A stretch of 64,000 nucleotides of DNA, from assembly GCA_031581145.1 (NCBI GenBank), contig JAVLBP010000006.1, positions 1 through 64,000 of the forward strand, read 5' to 3'. Under the pieces are notes generated by a model. The model did not search any database, was not told the DNA's origin, and saw only the letters and a program-made list of their open reading frames with translations. Numbering within the stretch: the stretch's first letter is position 1; each line of letters starts with the position of its first letter. Positions 1 through 6,885 of the stretch are shown here, one piece after another. The DNA comes from UBA8296 sp031581145 (GTDB lineage: Bacteria > Bacteroidota > Rhodothermia > Balneolales > Balneolaceae). The position numbers were made by a program, and so were the translations under genes.

Positions 1-455
1 CTGTAAATATTAGTTGCCGCATCATCAAAAGGGAGACCTTGGAGCATATCATTTCCTCCAGGAGAGCTGAATAATACAATCTGAGGCGCTCCTACTTGCT
101 CTAGCCAGCCAGGAAGTCCATCTGCGATCTCACCAGATGTCCAACCACTGTGACCATCATGATCTCTGTCAAAAGAGTCATTGTGAATCGCAGGATAAGA
201 CGCTGGGTCGGTTTGTGAACCCACGAAGTCAAAGGTCCACTGATTTTCACGTAAATCCATCCATAATTCGTATCGAAAACTTTCAAATAATGGTCTAGCG
301 CCCTCTACTCTAGACGCTCCAAGGGGTAGAATGGTATTTTTGGAGTCACTTTGCCCTGGTGAATCCTTCGAGTTTTCATCGCCTGTAGCACTGCTACATC
401 CGAATGCAACAAGCGTCAAAAGAGTGATGATGCAATGATTGATTCTCACACTCAT
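1..455 (-). CDS. SGNH/GDSL-type hydrolase lipoprotein, 3' part outside window
   Basis: An open frame runs from an ATG at 455 off the left edge (151 codons visible). The protein begins with a short basic segment, a hydrophobic stretch and Cys20 in the context LVAFGC, which fits a lipoprotein signal peptide. The body starts with ILPLGASRVEG followed by YELWMDL, DFVGSQ, DHDGHSGWTSGEI and VLFSSPGGND. These are the conserved blocks of an SGNH/GDSL esterase subfamily in which the nucleophile Ser sits in GAS rather than GDS. It probably acts on acyl or acetyl esters at the outer membrane or in the periplasm; the substrate cannot be told. The start codon overlaps the stop of the parE stub by ATGA, so it may be read from the parD transcript. 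The catalytic Asp/His block lies beyond the window. Confidence 0.72.
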   Translation of the reverse strand, partial: MSVRINHCIITLLTLVAFGCSSATGDENSKDSPGQSDSKNTILPLGASRVEGARPLFESFRYELWMDLRENQWTFDFVGSQTDPASYPAIHNDSFDRDHDGHSGWTSGEIADGLPGWLEQVGAPQIVLFSSPGGNDMLQGLPFDDAATNIY

Positions 456-562
456 CCGTGAAAATTTTGTCTTCCAATAATTGCCATGATCTCAATTTGT
501 TCCTTGTTGACACGGAAGTAGATAACATCAACACCACATACACATCTACGATAATTAGGCAT
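452..562 (-). pseudogene. parE: truncated ParE toxin remnant (C-terminal 36 residues)
   Basis: Directly behind parD lies a 36-codon frame that overlaps the antitoxin stop (ATG at 562, parD TAA at 555-557). Its product contains GVDVIYFRVNKEQIEIMAII followed by GRQNF, which matches only the last beta strands of RelE/ParE toxins (typical pattern HVIFYRxxxxxIEIVRILHxRxD). A full ParE is about 95-100 residues, so the first 60 or so are missing. I infer an internal deletion that joined the parD end to the toxin tail while keeping a translatable frame. It is unlikely to act as a toxin. Whether the stub is still made or binds ParD is unknown. Confidence 0.65.
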
Positions 563-794
563 CGCTTCTAGTGTAACTTTCCTTAAGGATCTCGTTTGGC
601 GTCAATTCAGTGAATCCAGACTTCTCAGCCAATTCGAGCTTCATTCGAATTAGATGATGCTCTTCTGCAGAGTGTCTTGCACGGCGTATAAGATCATTGA
701 CTACTTCACTTTTACTTGAAAACTCTTCGGCTTCGACGAGTTGATTTAACCAATCATTGTTTGGTTCTGTCAGAGAAATACTTTGTCTTTTCAT
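555..794 (-). CDS. parD: ParD-family ribbon-helix-helix antitoxin
   Basis: A 79-residue protein starting MKRQSISLTEPNNDWLNQLV and continuing with SKSEVVNDLIRRAR, the ribbon-helix-helix fold of CopG/ParD antitoxins: a beta strand with alternating polar residues, then two helices. The C-terminal half (about 45-79) is the toxin-wrapping arm. In a complete module this protein binds ParE and represses its own promoter. Here the downstream toxin is reduced to a stub, so it is an orphan antitoxin in this locus. A perfect inverted repeat overlaps its predicted -10 element, consistent with retained autorepression. It could protect against a ParE encoded elsewhere. Confidence 0.82.
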   Translation of the reverse strand: MKRQSISLTEPNNDWLNQLVEAEEFSSKSEVVNDLIRRARHSAEEHHLIRMKLELAEKSGFTELTPNEILKESYTRSDA

Positions 795-817
795 AGGTAA
801 GTTTTTCGTTGTAATAA

Positions 818-858
818 ATATGTGGTGCCAATATACACCACATATACACCTATTTCAA
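818..858 (-). promoter_or_regulatory. parD promoter and palindromic operator
   Basis: On the minus strand TTGAAA (853-858) is followed after exactly 17 bp by TATATT (830-835), 36 bp before the parD ATG. A perfect 10-bp inverted repeat, ATATGTGGTG and CACCACATAT with an 8-bp spacer (818-845), covers the -10 box and predicted transcription start. GGTGTATAT is also directly repeated across the spacer region. This is the usual arrangement for autorepression by a ribbon-helix-helix antitoxin. Confidence 0.55.
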
Positions 859-878
859 TCTGCAAGTTGGTGGATTTT

Positions 879-1637
879 TTATGGCGCGAGCTGAAGATGC
901 AAAAGCGCTGAGATAGCCGCTGTCTCCGCGCGAAGTCGGTTTGCCCCAAGTGAGATGGTTTCTATGCGTGGAATAGAGTCCATTGCGAGTGAACCCAAAA
1001 GCTCCCTTTCTCTTGCTGAAATTCCCCCTTCTGGACCGATAAAAACAAGAATTCTGGTTGGATTTGCTAGGCTACTTCTGGCGGGGTGTCGGTTATTGAT
1101 TTTTGAATCATCAACCGCGTCATTGACCGTTTCGTCGGCAAGCACCACGCGATCAAACGGGGAGAGCTCGTCTGGCTTCAACACATCATCTAGTGATTGA
1201 AACGCCCGCAAATCGGGCATAAACGCACCTTTGGATTGCTTTAGAGCACTTTCCACAACGGCTTGAGCCCTTTCAAGCTTCACCACAGAGCGTTCTGAAT
1301 GGTCCATATGAACCAACCAAAGGCCAGAAGCACCCAATTCCGTACTTTTTTCGAGTGCCCACTCGATTCGATCCCTTTTTTTGAGGAGGCCCAGGGCAAT
1401 CGTTATCTCTGGCGAACGGGGCTGGACATCTATTATTTCATCGACTCGCAGGGTAAGAGCCGATTGATACATTTCCCTAACCGAGCATCGTGCCTGAAAG
1501 CCTTTGCCATCCGTGACAAGACATACGTCTCCTTCCCGCAATCGAAGCACTTTGAGCGCATGTTTGGCTTCATCCCCTTCGAGATGCAGATCGGGTGGAT
1601 TGGGGATTGTCGGCGATGGAATCAAAAACTGATTCAT
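879..1637 (-). CDS. rsmE: 16S rRNA (uracil-1498-N3)-methyltransferase RsmE
   Basis: 252 residues, the usual RsmE length. An N-terminal PUA-like beta barrel (about 1-70) precedes a SPOUT (trefoil-knot) methyltransferase domain. The knot signatures are visible: EWALEKSTELG (92-102), IGPEGGIS (200-207) and LGANRLRAETA (230-240), which bind S-adenosylmethionine. The enzyme methylates N3 of U1498 in the 30S decoding region. The ATG at 1637 overlaps the stop of the upstream [2Fe-2S] protein gene by four bases, so translation is probably coupled. The operon order is EVE, dcd, BFD-like, rsmE. Nothing in the protein looks degraded. Confidence 0.95.
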   Translation of the reverse strand: MNQFLIPSPTIPNPPDLHLEGDEAKHALKVLRLREGDVCLVTDGKGFQARCSVREMYQSALTLRVDEIIDVQPRSPEITIALGLLKKRDRIEWALEKSTELGASGLWLVHMDHSERSVVKLERAQAVVESALKQSKGAFMPDLRAFQSLDDVLKPDELSPFDRVVLADETVNDAVDDSKINNRHPARSSLANPTRILVFIGPEGGISARERELLGSLAMDSIPRIETISLGANRLRAETAAISALLHLQLAP

Positions 1638-1885
1638 GTTTGTGGCGGATCTAGGTCAGAAGTCGAGCCTGGCGAATCTGGTGGAGCAGCATCACCCTCT
1701 CCAACCTCGAAAGAGGTCTCCCCTGTTCGTAACATGCGCCGAACATAGGGCACACAAAATTGACAATTGGTACCGCAAAGGCCTGCTTCGATGAGCTGCT
1801 CAACGGTCGTCAAACCTCGAGCCTCTGCCTGACGCTGAAGTTCAGCAAAATGGCGCTTCTCACATATGCACCACTCAACCGCCAT
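1634..1885 (-). CDS. BFD-like [2Fe-2S]-binding protein
   Basis: An 83-residue protein with Cys6-x-Cys8 and, about 33 residues on, Cys41-x2-Cys44. This is the four-cysteine pattern of bacterioferritin-associated ferredoxin (BFD/Fer2_BFD); an extra Cys37 is present. Residues 1-60 form the compact helical cluster-binding fold. The tail from about 61 (GEGDAAPPDSPGS) looks disordered. Likely a small soluble electron carrier or redox sensor; its partner is not shown by the sequence. It lies 2 bp after dcd and overlaps rsmE. No bacterioferritin gene is nearby, so the classical iron-release role is not supported by context. Confidence 0.72.
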   Translation of the reverse strand: MAVEWCICEKRHFAELQRQAEARGLTTVEQLIEAGLCGTNCQFCVPYVRRMLRTGETSFEVGEGDAAPPDSPGSTSDLDPPQT

Positions 1886-1887
1886 GA

Positions 1888-3063
1888 CTACTGACCCGCT
1901 TGCTTAAATTGCTTCCCTAGTTTGAGTCCCTGGCCTTGATAGTTACTCTTCAGATCCGTGCCATAGAGGGTTTCAGGGACTTCCGTGTTGGGTTCAAAAC
2001 GCATGGAGAAAAACGTTTGCCCATCTTCAATCAGGAATGGCACATCATGCGATCGAACCTCAAGGACAGCCCTAGCACCCTTATCCTCAACGCGGCCACC
2101 AAATCCACTATCAAAAAACCCTGCATAATGGGTCCGCAGTTCGCCAGACCCCGTATCGTAGGCAATCATTTCAGCAGCAAGGTGTTTTGGGATTCGACAC
2201 CGCTCCTTGCTGGCAAAGATGTAAAACGCCTCAGGATCTAAGATGAGATGGTCTTGAGGCTTGGCCAGAATAGGCTCCCAAAACTCAGAGGCGTCATACT
2301 CCCCTATTCGATCTAGATCGATCACATCACGGTGTTTTCTTGCTCTATACCCCACGATAGCTCCCGGCTCACCGGAGACATCCACACTCATAAACAACCC
2401 CTGATTCACCTTGAGATGATCCAAATGGAGAGGCACCCCTTCGGCATCCATAATCAGAGGATCTTGATCGTGAACTCGCAAAATCTCTTCATCGCTCATG
2501 ACTACATGACCATGTCGAAAACGGAGCTGATTGAGCATCTGTCCTGTGCGAACCTTGATTGGGAAAGACTTCGGGACCACCTCAAGGAATAATTTGCCTT
2601 GATATCCTGGCTGAATTTCTTCAAATCGATGACAGTAGTCGGTGATGACTCGCGTAAAAATATCGAGTCGCCCTGTAGAGCTCTTGGGATTGGCTTTGGC
2701 CGTCAACGGATCGTCCGTAACGAGTGTCTCGCCTGCCTCAAAACGGTGTTCTCGGTGTGTAGGCAGGGCAATGGCTTCCAACAAGGGGATAATGTACACG
2801 CCATTGGGCTCCAAGACCGCCCCATCCTCGATGGAAAATCGATATTGTTCCAACTTGGATACTTTTTGATCCACCGATTCCGATTCGGGCAAAAAACTGC
2901 TACGGACACGGATTGCTTCTGTACCTAGGCGCAGGTCAATCGAATTTGGCTGAAACTGCTCCGGCTTCATAGGATAACGCTCATGCGTCGAGTGCAACAC
3001 ACCTTGCTCGACAAGCCAGTGTAATCGCTGGACGGGAAGAATCCCTTTGGTACGAAGGTTCAT
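1888..3063 (-). CDS. dcd: dCTP deaminase, long two-domain form
   Basis: 391 residues, about twice the classical 190-residue Dcd, with two dUTPase-like halves. The first half carries NPKSSTGRLDIF (125-136), matching the SSxxxRL motif, and LFLEVVP with the catalytic Glu. The second has HYAGFFDSGFGG and AVLEVRS. Dcd converts dCTP to dUTP, feeding dTTP synthesis. The double-length form is known from alphaproteobacteria and scattered other groups. The ATG at 3063 overlaps the stop of the EVE-domain gene (ATGA), so the two proteins should be made together. Which half is catalytic and which structural cannot be decided from one sequence, though the first has the better motif. Confidence 0.88.
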   Translation of the reverse strand: MNLRTKGILPVQRLHWLVEQGVLHSTHERYPMKPEQFQPNSIDLRLGTEAIRVRSSFLPESESVDQKVSKLEQYRFSIEDGAVLEPNGVYIIPLLEAIALPTHREHRFEAGETLVTDDPLTAKANPKSSTGRLDIFTRVITDYCHRFEEIQPGYQGKLFLEVVPKSFPIKVRTGQMLNQLRFRHGHVVMSDEEILRVHDQDPLIMDAEGVPLHLDHLKVNQGLFMSVDVSGEPGAIVGYRARKHRDVIDLDRIGEYDASEFWEPILAKPQDHLILDPEAFYIFASKERCRIPKHLAAEMIAYDTGSGELRTHYAGFFDSGFGGRVEDKGARAVLEVRSHDVPFLIEDGQTFFSMRFEPNTEVPETLYGTDLKSNYQGQGLKLGKQFKQAGQ

Positions 3064-3533
3064 GTGAACGCGTTTGGATTTTCCCCTGCAATCTCACACA
3101 CACGCTCAAATTCTTGCTGAGTGACGGGTGTAATACTCAAACGATTTCGTTTAAATATCACCATCTCTTGGAGCAATGGATCGTCCTGCAGCACATCCCG
3201 GCCAATGGTCTCTTTGAAGGTTGTGACATACGAGACGTCAACCAGAATCCATCGTGGGTTGTTTGGGTCACTTTTTGGGTCAAAATAATGATTGGACGCA
3301 TCAAACTGTGTCGGATCTGGATACGGTTCTGAGGCCACACGCGCCACCCCTGCAATGTGTGGAGGCTTGCAGTTGGAGTGATAAAAAAGGATCAAATCTC
3401 CTGGGTTCATTTGATCTCGCATCATATTGCGCGCCTCATAATTACGAATCCCATCCCAGGGTTCCGTCCCATCCGCCTTAAGATGATCCAGGTTGTAGAC
3501 GTCGAGCTCAGATTTCATTAACCAGTACTGCAT
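3060..3533 (-). CDS. EVE-domain (PUA-like) protein
   Basis: 157 residues spanning a single EVE domain. It opens with YWLMKSELDVYNLDHL, followed by WDGIRNYEARNMMRD (26-40), PGDLILFYHSN (44-54) and the C-terminal LLQEMVIFKRNRLSITPVT block. EVE domains are relatives of PUA and YTH domains and bind modified bases; in prokaryotes the family is linked to 5-methyl- and hydroxymethyl-cytosine recognition and to tRNA or DNA modification contexts. Here it is translationally coupled to dcd, with no restriction gene beside it, which points to a housekeeping rather than defence setting. The ligand is unknown. It starts 3 bp after the rfbB stop and may share that transcript. Confidence 0.88.
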   Translation of the reverse strand: MQYWLMKSELDVYNLDHLKADGTEPWDGIRNYEARNMMRDQMNPGDLILFYHSNCKPPHIAGVARVASEPYPDPTQFDASNHYFDPKSDPNNPRWILVDVSYVTTFKETIGRDVLQDDPLLQEMVIFKRNRLSITPVTQQEFERVCEIAGENPNAFT

Positions 3534-3536
3534 ACG

Positions 3537-4535
3537 TTAGACGCTATATTTCTTGACATACCATTGGACGGTGGTGCGAAGCAATCCGTCGAAGTCTGTG
3601 GAGGGCTCCCAGCCCAAGGCATGTTTGATTTTAGAGGCATCAATGGCGTAGCGGAAATCGTGACCTAAGCGATCGGTAACAAAGCTGATCAACTTGGCAT
3701 AATCCCCATCTGGCCCTTGGCCTACCTCTTCATTAAGGAGTCTGCACAAACTATGAACCAAGTCAATGTTTGTCCACTCATTATTGCCGCCAATGTTGTA
3801 TGCCTGCCCCGCATCTCCACATTCAAACACGGTCCGAATCGCATCGCAATGATCCTCGACAAATAGCCAATCGCGAACGTTGGTCCCTTTGCCGTAGACG
3901 GGGATGGGATTGTGGGTCATCGCATTACGAATCACCGTTGGGATAAGCTTCTCATCGTGCTGATGAGGCCCGTAATTATTGGAGCAGTTGGTTATCACCG
4001 TGTTCATCCCATAGGTGTGATGGTAGGCTCGAACGAAGTGATCGCTTCCTGCCTTGCTTGCGCTGTAGGGGGAATTGGGGGCATACGGCGTGGTCTCGGT
4101 AAACGCACCCTCATCACCCAGTGAGCCATAGACCTCGTCGGTCGATACATGCAAAAAACGCTTCGTGGTATCCTCACCCCAGAGTTGACGGCATTCCTCA
4201 AGGAGGTTGAACGTCCCCACAACATTGCTCATCACAAATGGTTCAGGCCCAGAGATGGAATTGTCTACATGGGATTCGGCCGCAAGATGAAAGATCCCAT
4301 CGGGTTGGGTTTCTTGAAGATGGGAACGCACCGCATCACGGTCGGTAATATCAAGCTGCAAAAACTCATACCGATCTGAAGATGCGATGGGCTCAAGGTA
4401 GTCAAGGTTCGACGCATAGGATAACTTGTCCACATTGACCAACTTGGCCTCTGGAAAATGGGTGTGCAGATGGATCAACAGATTGGATCCAATAAATCCG
4501 GCACCGCCAGTGACCCAAAACGTTCTTGTATGCAT
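3537..4535 (-). CDS. rfbB: dTDP-glucose 4,6-dehydratase
   Basis: 332 residues, an extended short-chain dehydrogenase. GGAGFIGSN (10-18) binds NAD; STDEVYG (131-137) holds the catalytic Thr-Asp-Glu; YSASK (157-161) supplies Tyr157 and Lys161. The ending DFDGLLRTTVQWY is typical for RmlB. It converts dTDP-glucose to dTDP-4-keto-6-deoxyglucose, the second step of dTDP-rhamnose synthesis. The gene belongs to a minus-strand set transcribed in the order rfbA, rfbD, rfbC, rfbB. An 80-bp gap with an imperfect tandem repeat separates it from rfbC. Confidence 0.96.
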   Translation of the reverse strand: MHTRTFWVTGGAGFIGSNLLIHLHTHFPEAKLVNVDKLSYASNLDYLEPIASSDRYEFLQLDITDRDAVRSHLQETQPDGIFHLAAESHVDNSISGPEPFVMSNVVGTFNLLEECRQLWGEDTTKRFLHVSTDEVYGSLGDEGAFTETTPYAPNSPYSASKAGSDHFVRAYHHTYGMNTVITNCSNNYGPHQHDEKLIPTVIRNAMTHNPIPVYGKGTNVRDWLFVEDHCDAIRTVFECGDAGQAYNIGGNNEWTNIDLVHSLCRLLNEEVGQGPDGDYAKLISFVTDRLGHDFRYAIDASKIKHALGWEPSTDFDGLLRTTVQWYVKKYSV

Positions 4536-4615
4536 GATGTGTTGATGATGTTTAAATGGATTATTGTAGTAGAAACGGCTTCTGCGTCAAAACATTCTGC
4601 GTTAAAAATTCTGCC
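4536..4615. repeat. intergenic tandem repeat between rfbC and rfbB
   Basis: The 80-bp gap contains about three imperfect copies of a 14-bp unit, ctgcgtcaaaacatt / ctgcgttaaaaatt / ctgcctcaaaaaa, at about 4581-4622; the last runs into the rfbC 3' end. There is no gene and no convincing hairpin. It is one of many short tandem duplications in this window. Confidence 0.5.
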
Positions 4616-5254
4616 TCAAAAAAGTGCCTCCTCAGGTAGTTCCTCAAAGCGAGGGAGGTCTAAATCTTTGGGTGAAATCAGTGGCTGGTCAGCTTTATGA
4701 TTGATGCTCTGCTTGTCTCCCTGCTCGATGCCCTGCTCAATACCCCAATCGATGGCTAGAGTTTCATCCAAGGGATGGATGCCACGCTCAGCCGATGCAT
4801 CATAATAGGCGGTGCATTTGTACTGTACCAATGCTTCATCGCTGTGCACCGAAAACCCATGGGCAAAACCAGGAGGAATCCAAAGCATATGGCCGTTTTC
4901 TGCCGATAGCGTGGCTTGAACCACGTGTCCAAATGTGGGACTTTCTTTGCGTATATCCACGGCAACATCGGTGATCGTCCCTTTGGCAACACCCACAAAT
5001 TTTCCCTGTGCGGAGGCTCCGATTTGATAATGAAGCCCTCGAATCACTCCCTTGGAGGATTTGGACAAATTATCCTGGACAAACGGTGATGGAAGATCGA
5101 TGCCATGATCAGTAAACCACGATGCGCGCGCCGTCTCCATAAAGTACCCACGATCATCATGAAACTGCCTTGGGGTAAACAAAACCAGCTCAGGAATCTC
5201 CTGTGGACGAATCCAGTCCGGTAATGTGGAAGGTAAATGTGGGGTTGCGGTCAT
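4616..5254 (-). CDS. rfbC: dTDP-4-dehydrorhamnose 3,5-epimerase
   Basis: 212 residues with a cupin core. Motifs are FHDDRGYFMET (31-41), FVQDNLSKS and GVIRGLHYQ (69-77, catalytic His75), then GKFVGVAKGTITDVAVDIR and MLWIPPGFAHGFSV. It epimerises C3 and C5 of dTDP-4-keto-6-deoxyglucose. The protein is somewhat longer than the 180-185 residues typical of RmlC. Part of the extra length is a repeat-derived insert near 170-185, GIEQGIEQGDKQS, encoded by three 12-bp repeats at 4709-4744. The start overlaps the rfbD stop by ATGA. Confidence 0.95.
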   Translation of the reverse strand: MTATPHLPSTLPDWIRPQEIPELVLFTPRQFHDDRGYFMETARASWFTDHGIDLPSPFVQDNLSKSSKGVIRGLHYQIGASAQGKFVGVAKGTITDVAVDIRKESPTFGHVVQATLSAENGHMLWIPPGFAHGFSVHSDEALVQYKCTAYYDASAERGIHPLDETLAIDWGIEQGIEQGDKQSINHKADQPLISPKDLDLPRFEELPEEALF

Positions 5255-6168
5255 GAGTTAATCGTGCTCCAAAGTGTAGGGTCAGCCAAACACCGACTCA
5301 ATGAATCTCGCCAATCTGGGGGATAATGGCCAGTGAGTGACGAAAACTTTTCGGTAGAGAGCTTAGAAAAATGTGGGCGAGCAGCAGGGGTTGGGTAGTC
5401 ACTCGTGGGAATGCGGTGCAGCTTCAGGTCGGGGTGGGCATGGCCGCGAGTGCGAGCCTGCTCGAACACAGCGTCGGCGACGTCGGCCCATGTGCCCTGG
5501 CCTGCAGATCCAAGATGGATAATGCCGGAGGCTTGGGCGTGGAGAAGGGCGAGGGTCTGGGTGACGACATCGTCACAGAAGGCCGGGGCGCCGGTTTGGT
5601 CGTCGACGACGCGTAGCTCGGGGCGTTGCGTGGCTAGGCGCGCCATAGTTGTCACGAAGTTTTGGCCATGTGGACTACACAACCACGCCACTCGTAGGAG
5701 TAGGCTCGTTGATGAGGCCAAAATCCCTGTGGATTGAATCGCTAGTTCACCCGCAAGCTTACTTTGGCCATACGTATTGGCAGGGTTGGTGGGAGCCTCC
5801 TCTGGATACCCCTCAGGGTATGTCGCTTGATCCTCCGGGGATCCAGAGAAAACATAATCCGTGGAGTAGTGAACCAACCGACATGCGTGCTCGACACACC
5901 ACTGCGCAATCCATCCTGGTGCCTCCCCATTGACAAGCATGGCACGCTCTGGCTGTGTTTCTGCGTCGTCCACCTTGGTGTATGCGGCACAGTTCACCCA
6001 TACATCGGGCACCTCATGGCGGCCAAGAATCTCATCAAAGGTTTCAGGTTTTGTGATATCGAGTTGAGCCGAGGAATAGGCCCAAAGTGTCACCCCAGCT
6101 TGAGATGCAGCCCACTGTTGCCATTGCTGACCAAGCTGCCCTCCTGCACCGGTGAGCACGATCTTCAT
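5251..6168 (-). CDS. rfbD: dTDP-4-dehydrorhamnose reductase
   Basis: 305 residues. GAGGQLGQQW at the N terminus binds NAD(P)H. DITKPE, NCAAYTKVDDAE, YSTDYVFSG and YGQSKLAGE (catalytic Tyr and Lys) are in family order. The enzyme reduces the C4 keto group to give dTDP-L-rhamnose. It starts one base after the rfbA stop and overlaps rfbC by ATGA, so the three are tightly coupled. The central part is unusually GC-rich for the window (about 5400-5650) but the reading frame and motifs are intact. Confidence 0.94.
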   Translation of the reverse strand: MKIVLTGAGGQLGQQWQQWAASQAGVTLWAYSSAQLDITKPETFDEILGRHEVPDVWVNCAAYTKVDDAETQPERAMLVNGEAPGWIAQWCVEHACRLVHYSTDYVFSGSPEDQATYPEGYPEEAPTNPANTYGQSKLAGELAIQSTGILASSTSLLLRVAWLCSPHGQNFVTTMARLATQRPELRVVDDQTGAPAFCDDVVTQTLALLHAQASGIIHLGSAGQGTWADVADAVFEQARTRGHAHPDLKLHRIPTSDYPTPAARPHFSKLSTEKFSSLTGHYPPDWRDSLSRCLADPTLWSTINS

Positions 6169-6885
6169 TTAGAAGTCGCTTGGATCGGCAGTAGCCAGCT
6201 CATTGGCAACACGGAGTGACTCTAGCGTCCCTGCGTCGGTCCACCAGCCATCCATCACGCTGTAAACCATTTGTTGGCGACGGATGTATTCATTATTCAC
6301 ATCGGTAATCTCCAACTCACCCCGTCCAGACGGCTTGAGCGTCTTGATGATATTAAACACATCTGCGTCATAGAAATAAATCCCTGTCACAGCATAATCG
6401 GACTTTGGCTGGGCAGGTTTTTCTTCAATCGATGCAATTTGATCGCCATCCATCTCGGCTACCCCATATCGTTCAGGATCGTGGACCTGCTTCACCATGA
6501 TTTGGCTTCCAGTGCCAGGATAATTCGCGACCGCTTGTTGAAGCCCCATCTTAAAAATATTATCCCCAAGAATAACGGCGACTGGATCTCCACCGGCAAA
6601 ATTTTCGGCCAGCCCTAGTGCTTGGGCGATTCCCCCTGCCTCATCTTGCACCTTGTAGGTAAAACGGCAGCCAAAGTCTTTGCCAGAACCCAGCAAGCTC
6701 ACCACATCACCCATGTGATCGGTACCTGTGACAATCAAAATCTCTTGCATTCCCGCACCAATGAGCTTTTTGATGGGGTAATAGATCATCGGCATGTCCC
6801 CGACGGGCAACAAGTGCTTGTTTGTGACTTTGGTCAGAGGGAACAGACGAGAGCCTGTCCCACCGGCTAGGACAATTCCTTTCAT
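6169..6885 (-). CDS. rfbA: glucose-1-phosphate thymidylyltransferase (short form)
   Basis: 238 residues. GIVLAGGTGSRLFPLT at the N terminus is the nucleotide-binding loop, followed by NKHLLPVGDMPMIYYPI, ILGDNIF and EKPAQPKSDYAVTGIYFYD, the hallmarks of RmlA-type sugar nucleotidyltransferases. It couples glucose-1-phosphate with dTTP to form dTDP-glucose. It is shorter than the enterobacterial RmlA (about 290), lacking the C-terminal regulatory helices, like the short versions in archaea and some Bacteroidota. Beside rfbB, rfbC and rfbD the dTTP specificity is well supported by context. The ATG overlaps the pdhC stop. Confidence 0.92.
   Translation of the reverse strand: MKGIVLAGGTGSRLFPLTKVTNKHLLPVGDMPMIYYPIKKLIGAGMQEILIVTGTDHMGDVVSLLGSGKDFGCRFTYKVQDEAGGIAQALGLAENFAGGDPVAVILGDNIFKMGLQQAVANYPGTGSQIMVKQVHDPERYGVAEMDGDQIASIEEKPAQPKSDYAVTGIYFYDADVFNIIKTLKPSGRGELEITDVNNEYIRRQQMVYSVMDGWWTDAGTLESLRVANELATADPSDF

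Noticed and set aside
1299..1748. 149-codon plus-strand frame opposite rsmE
   Set aside because: Antisense shadow of a highly conserved gene, with no recognisable domain.
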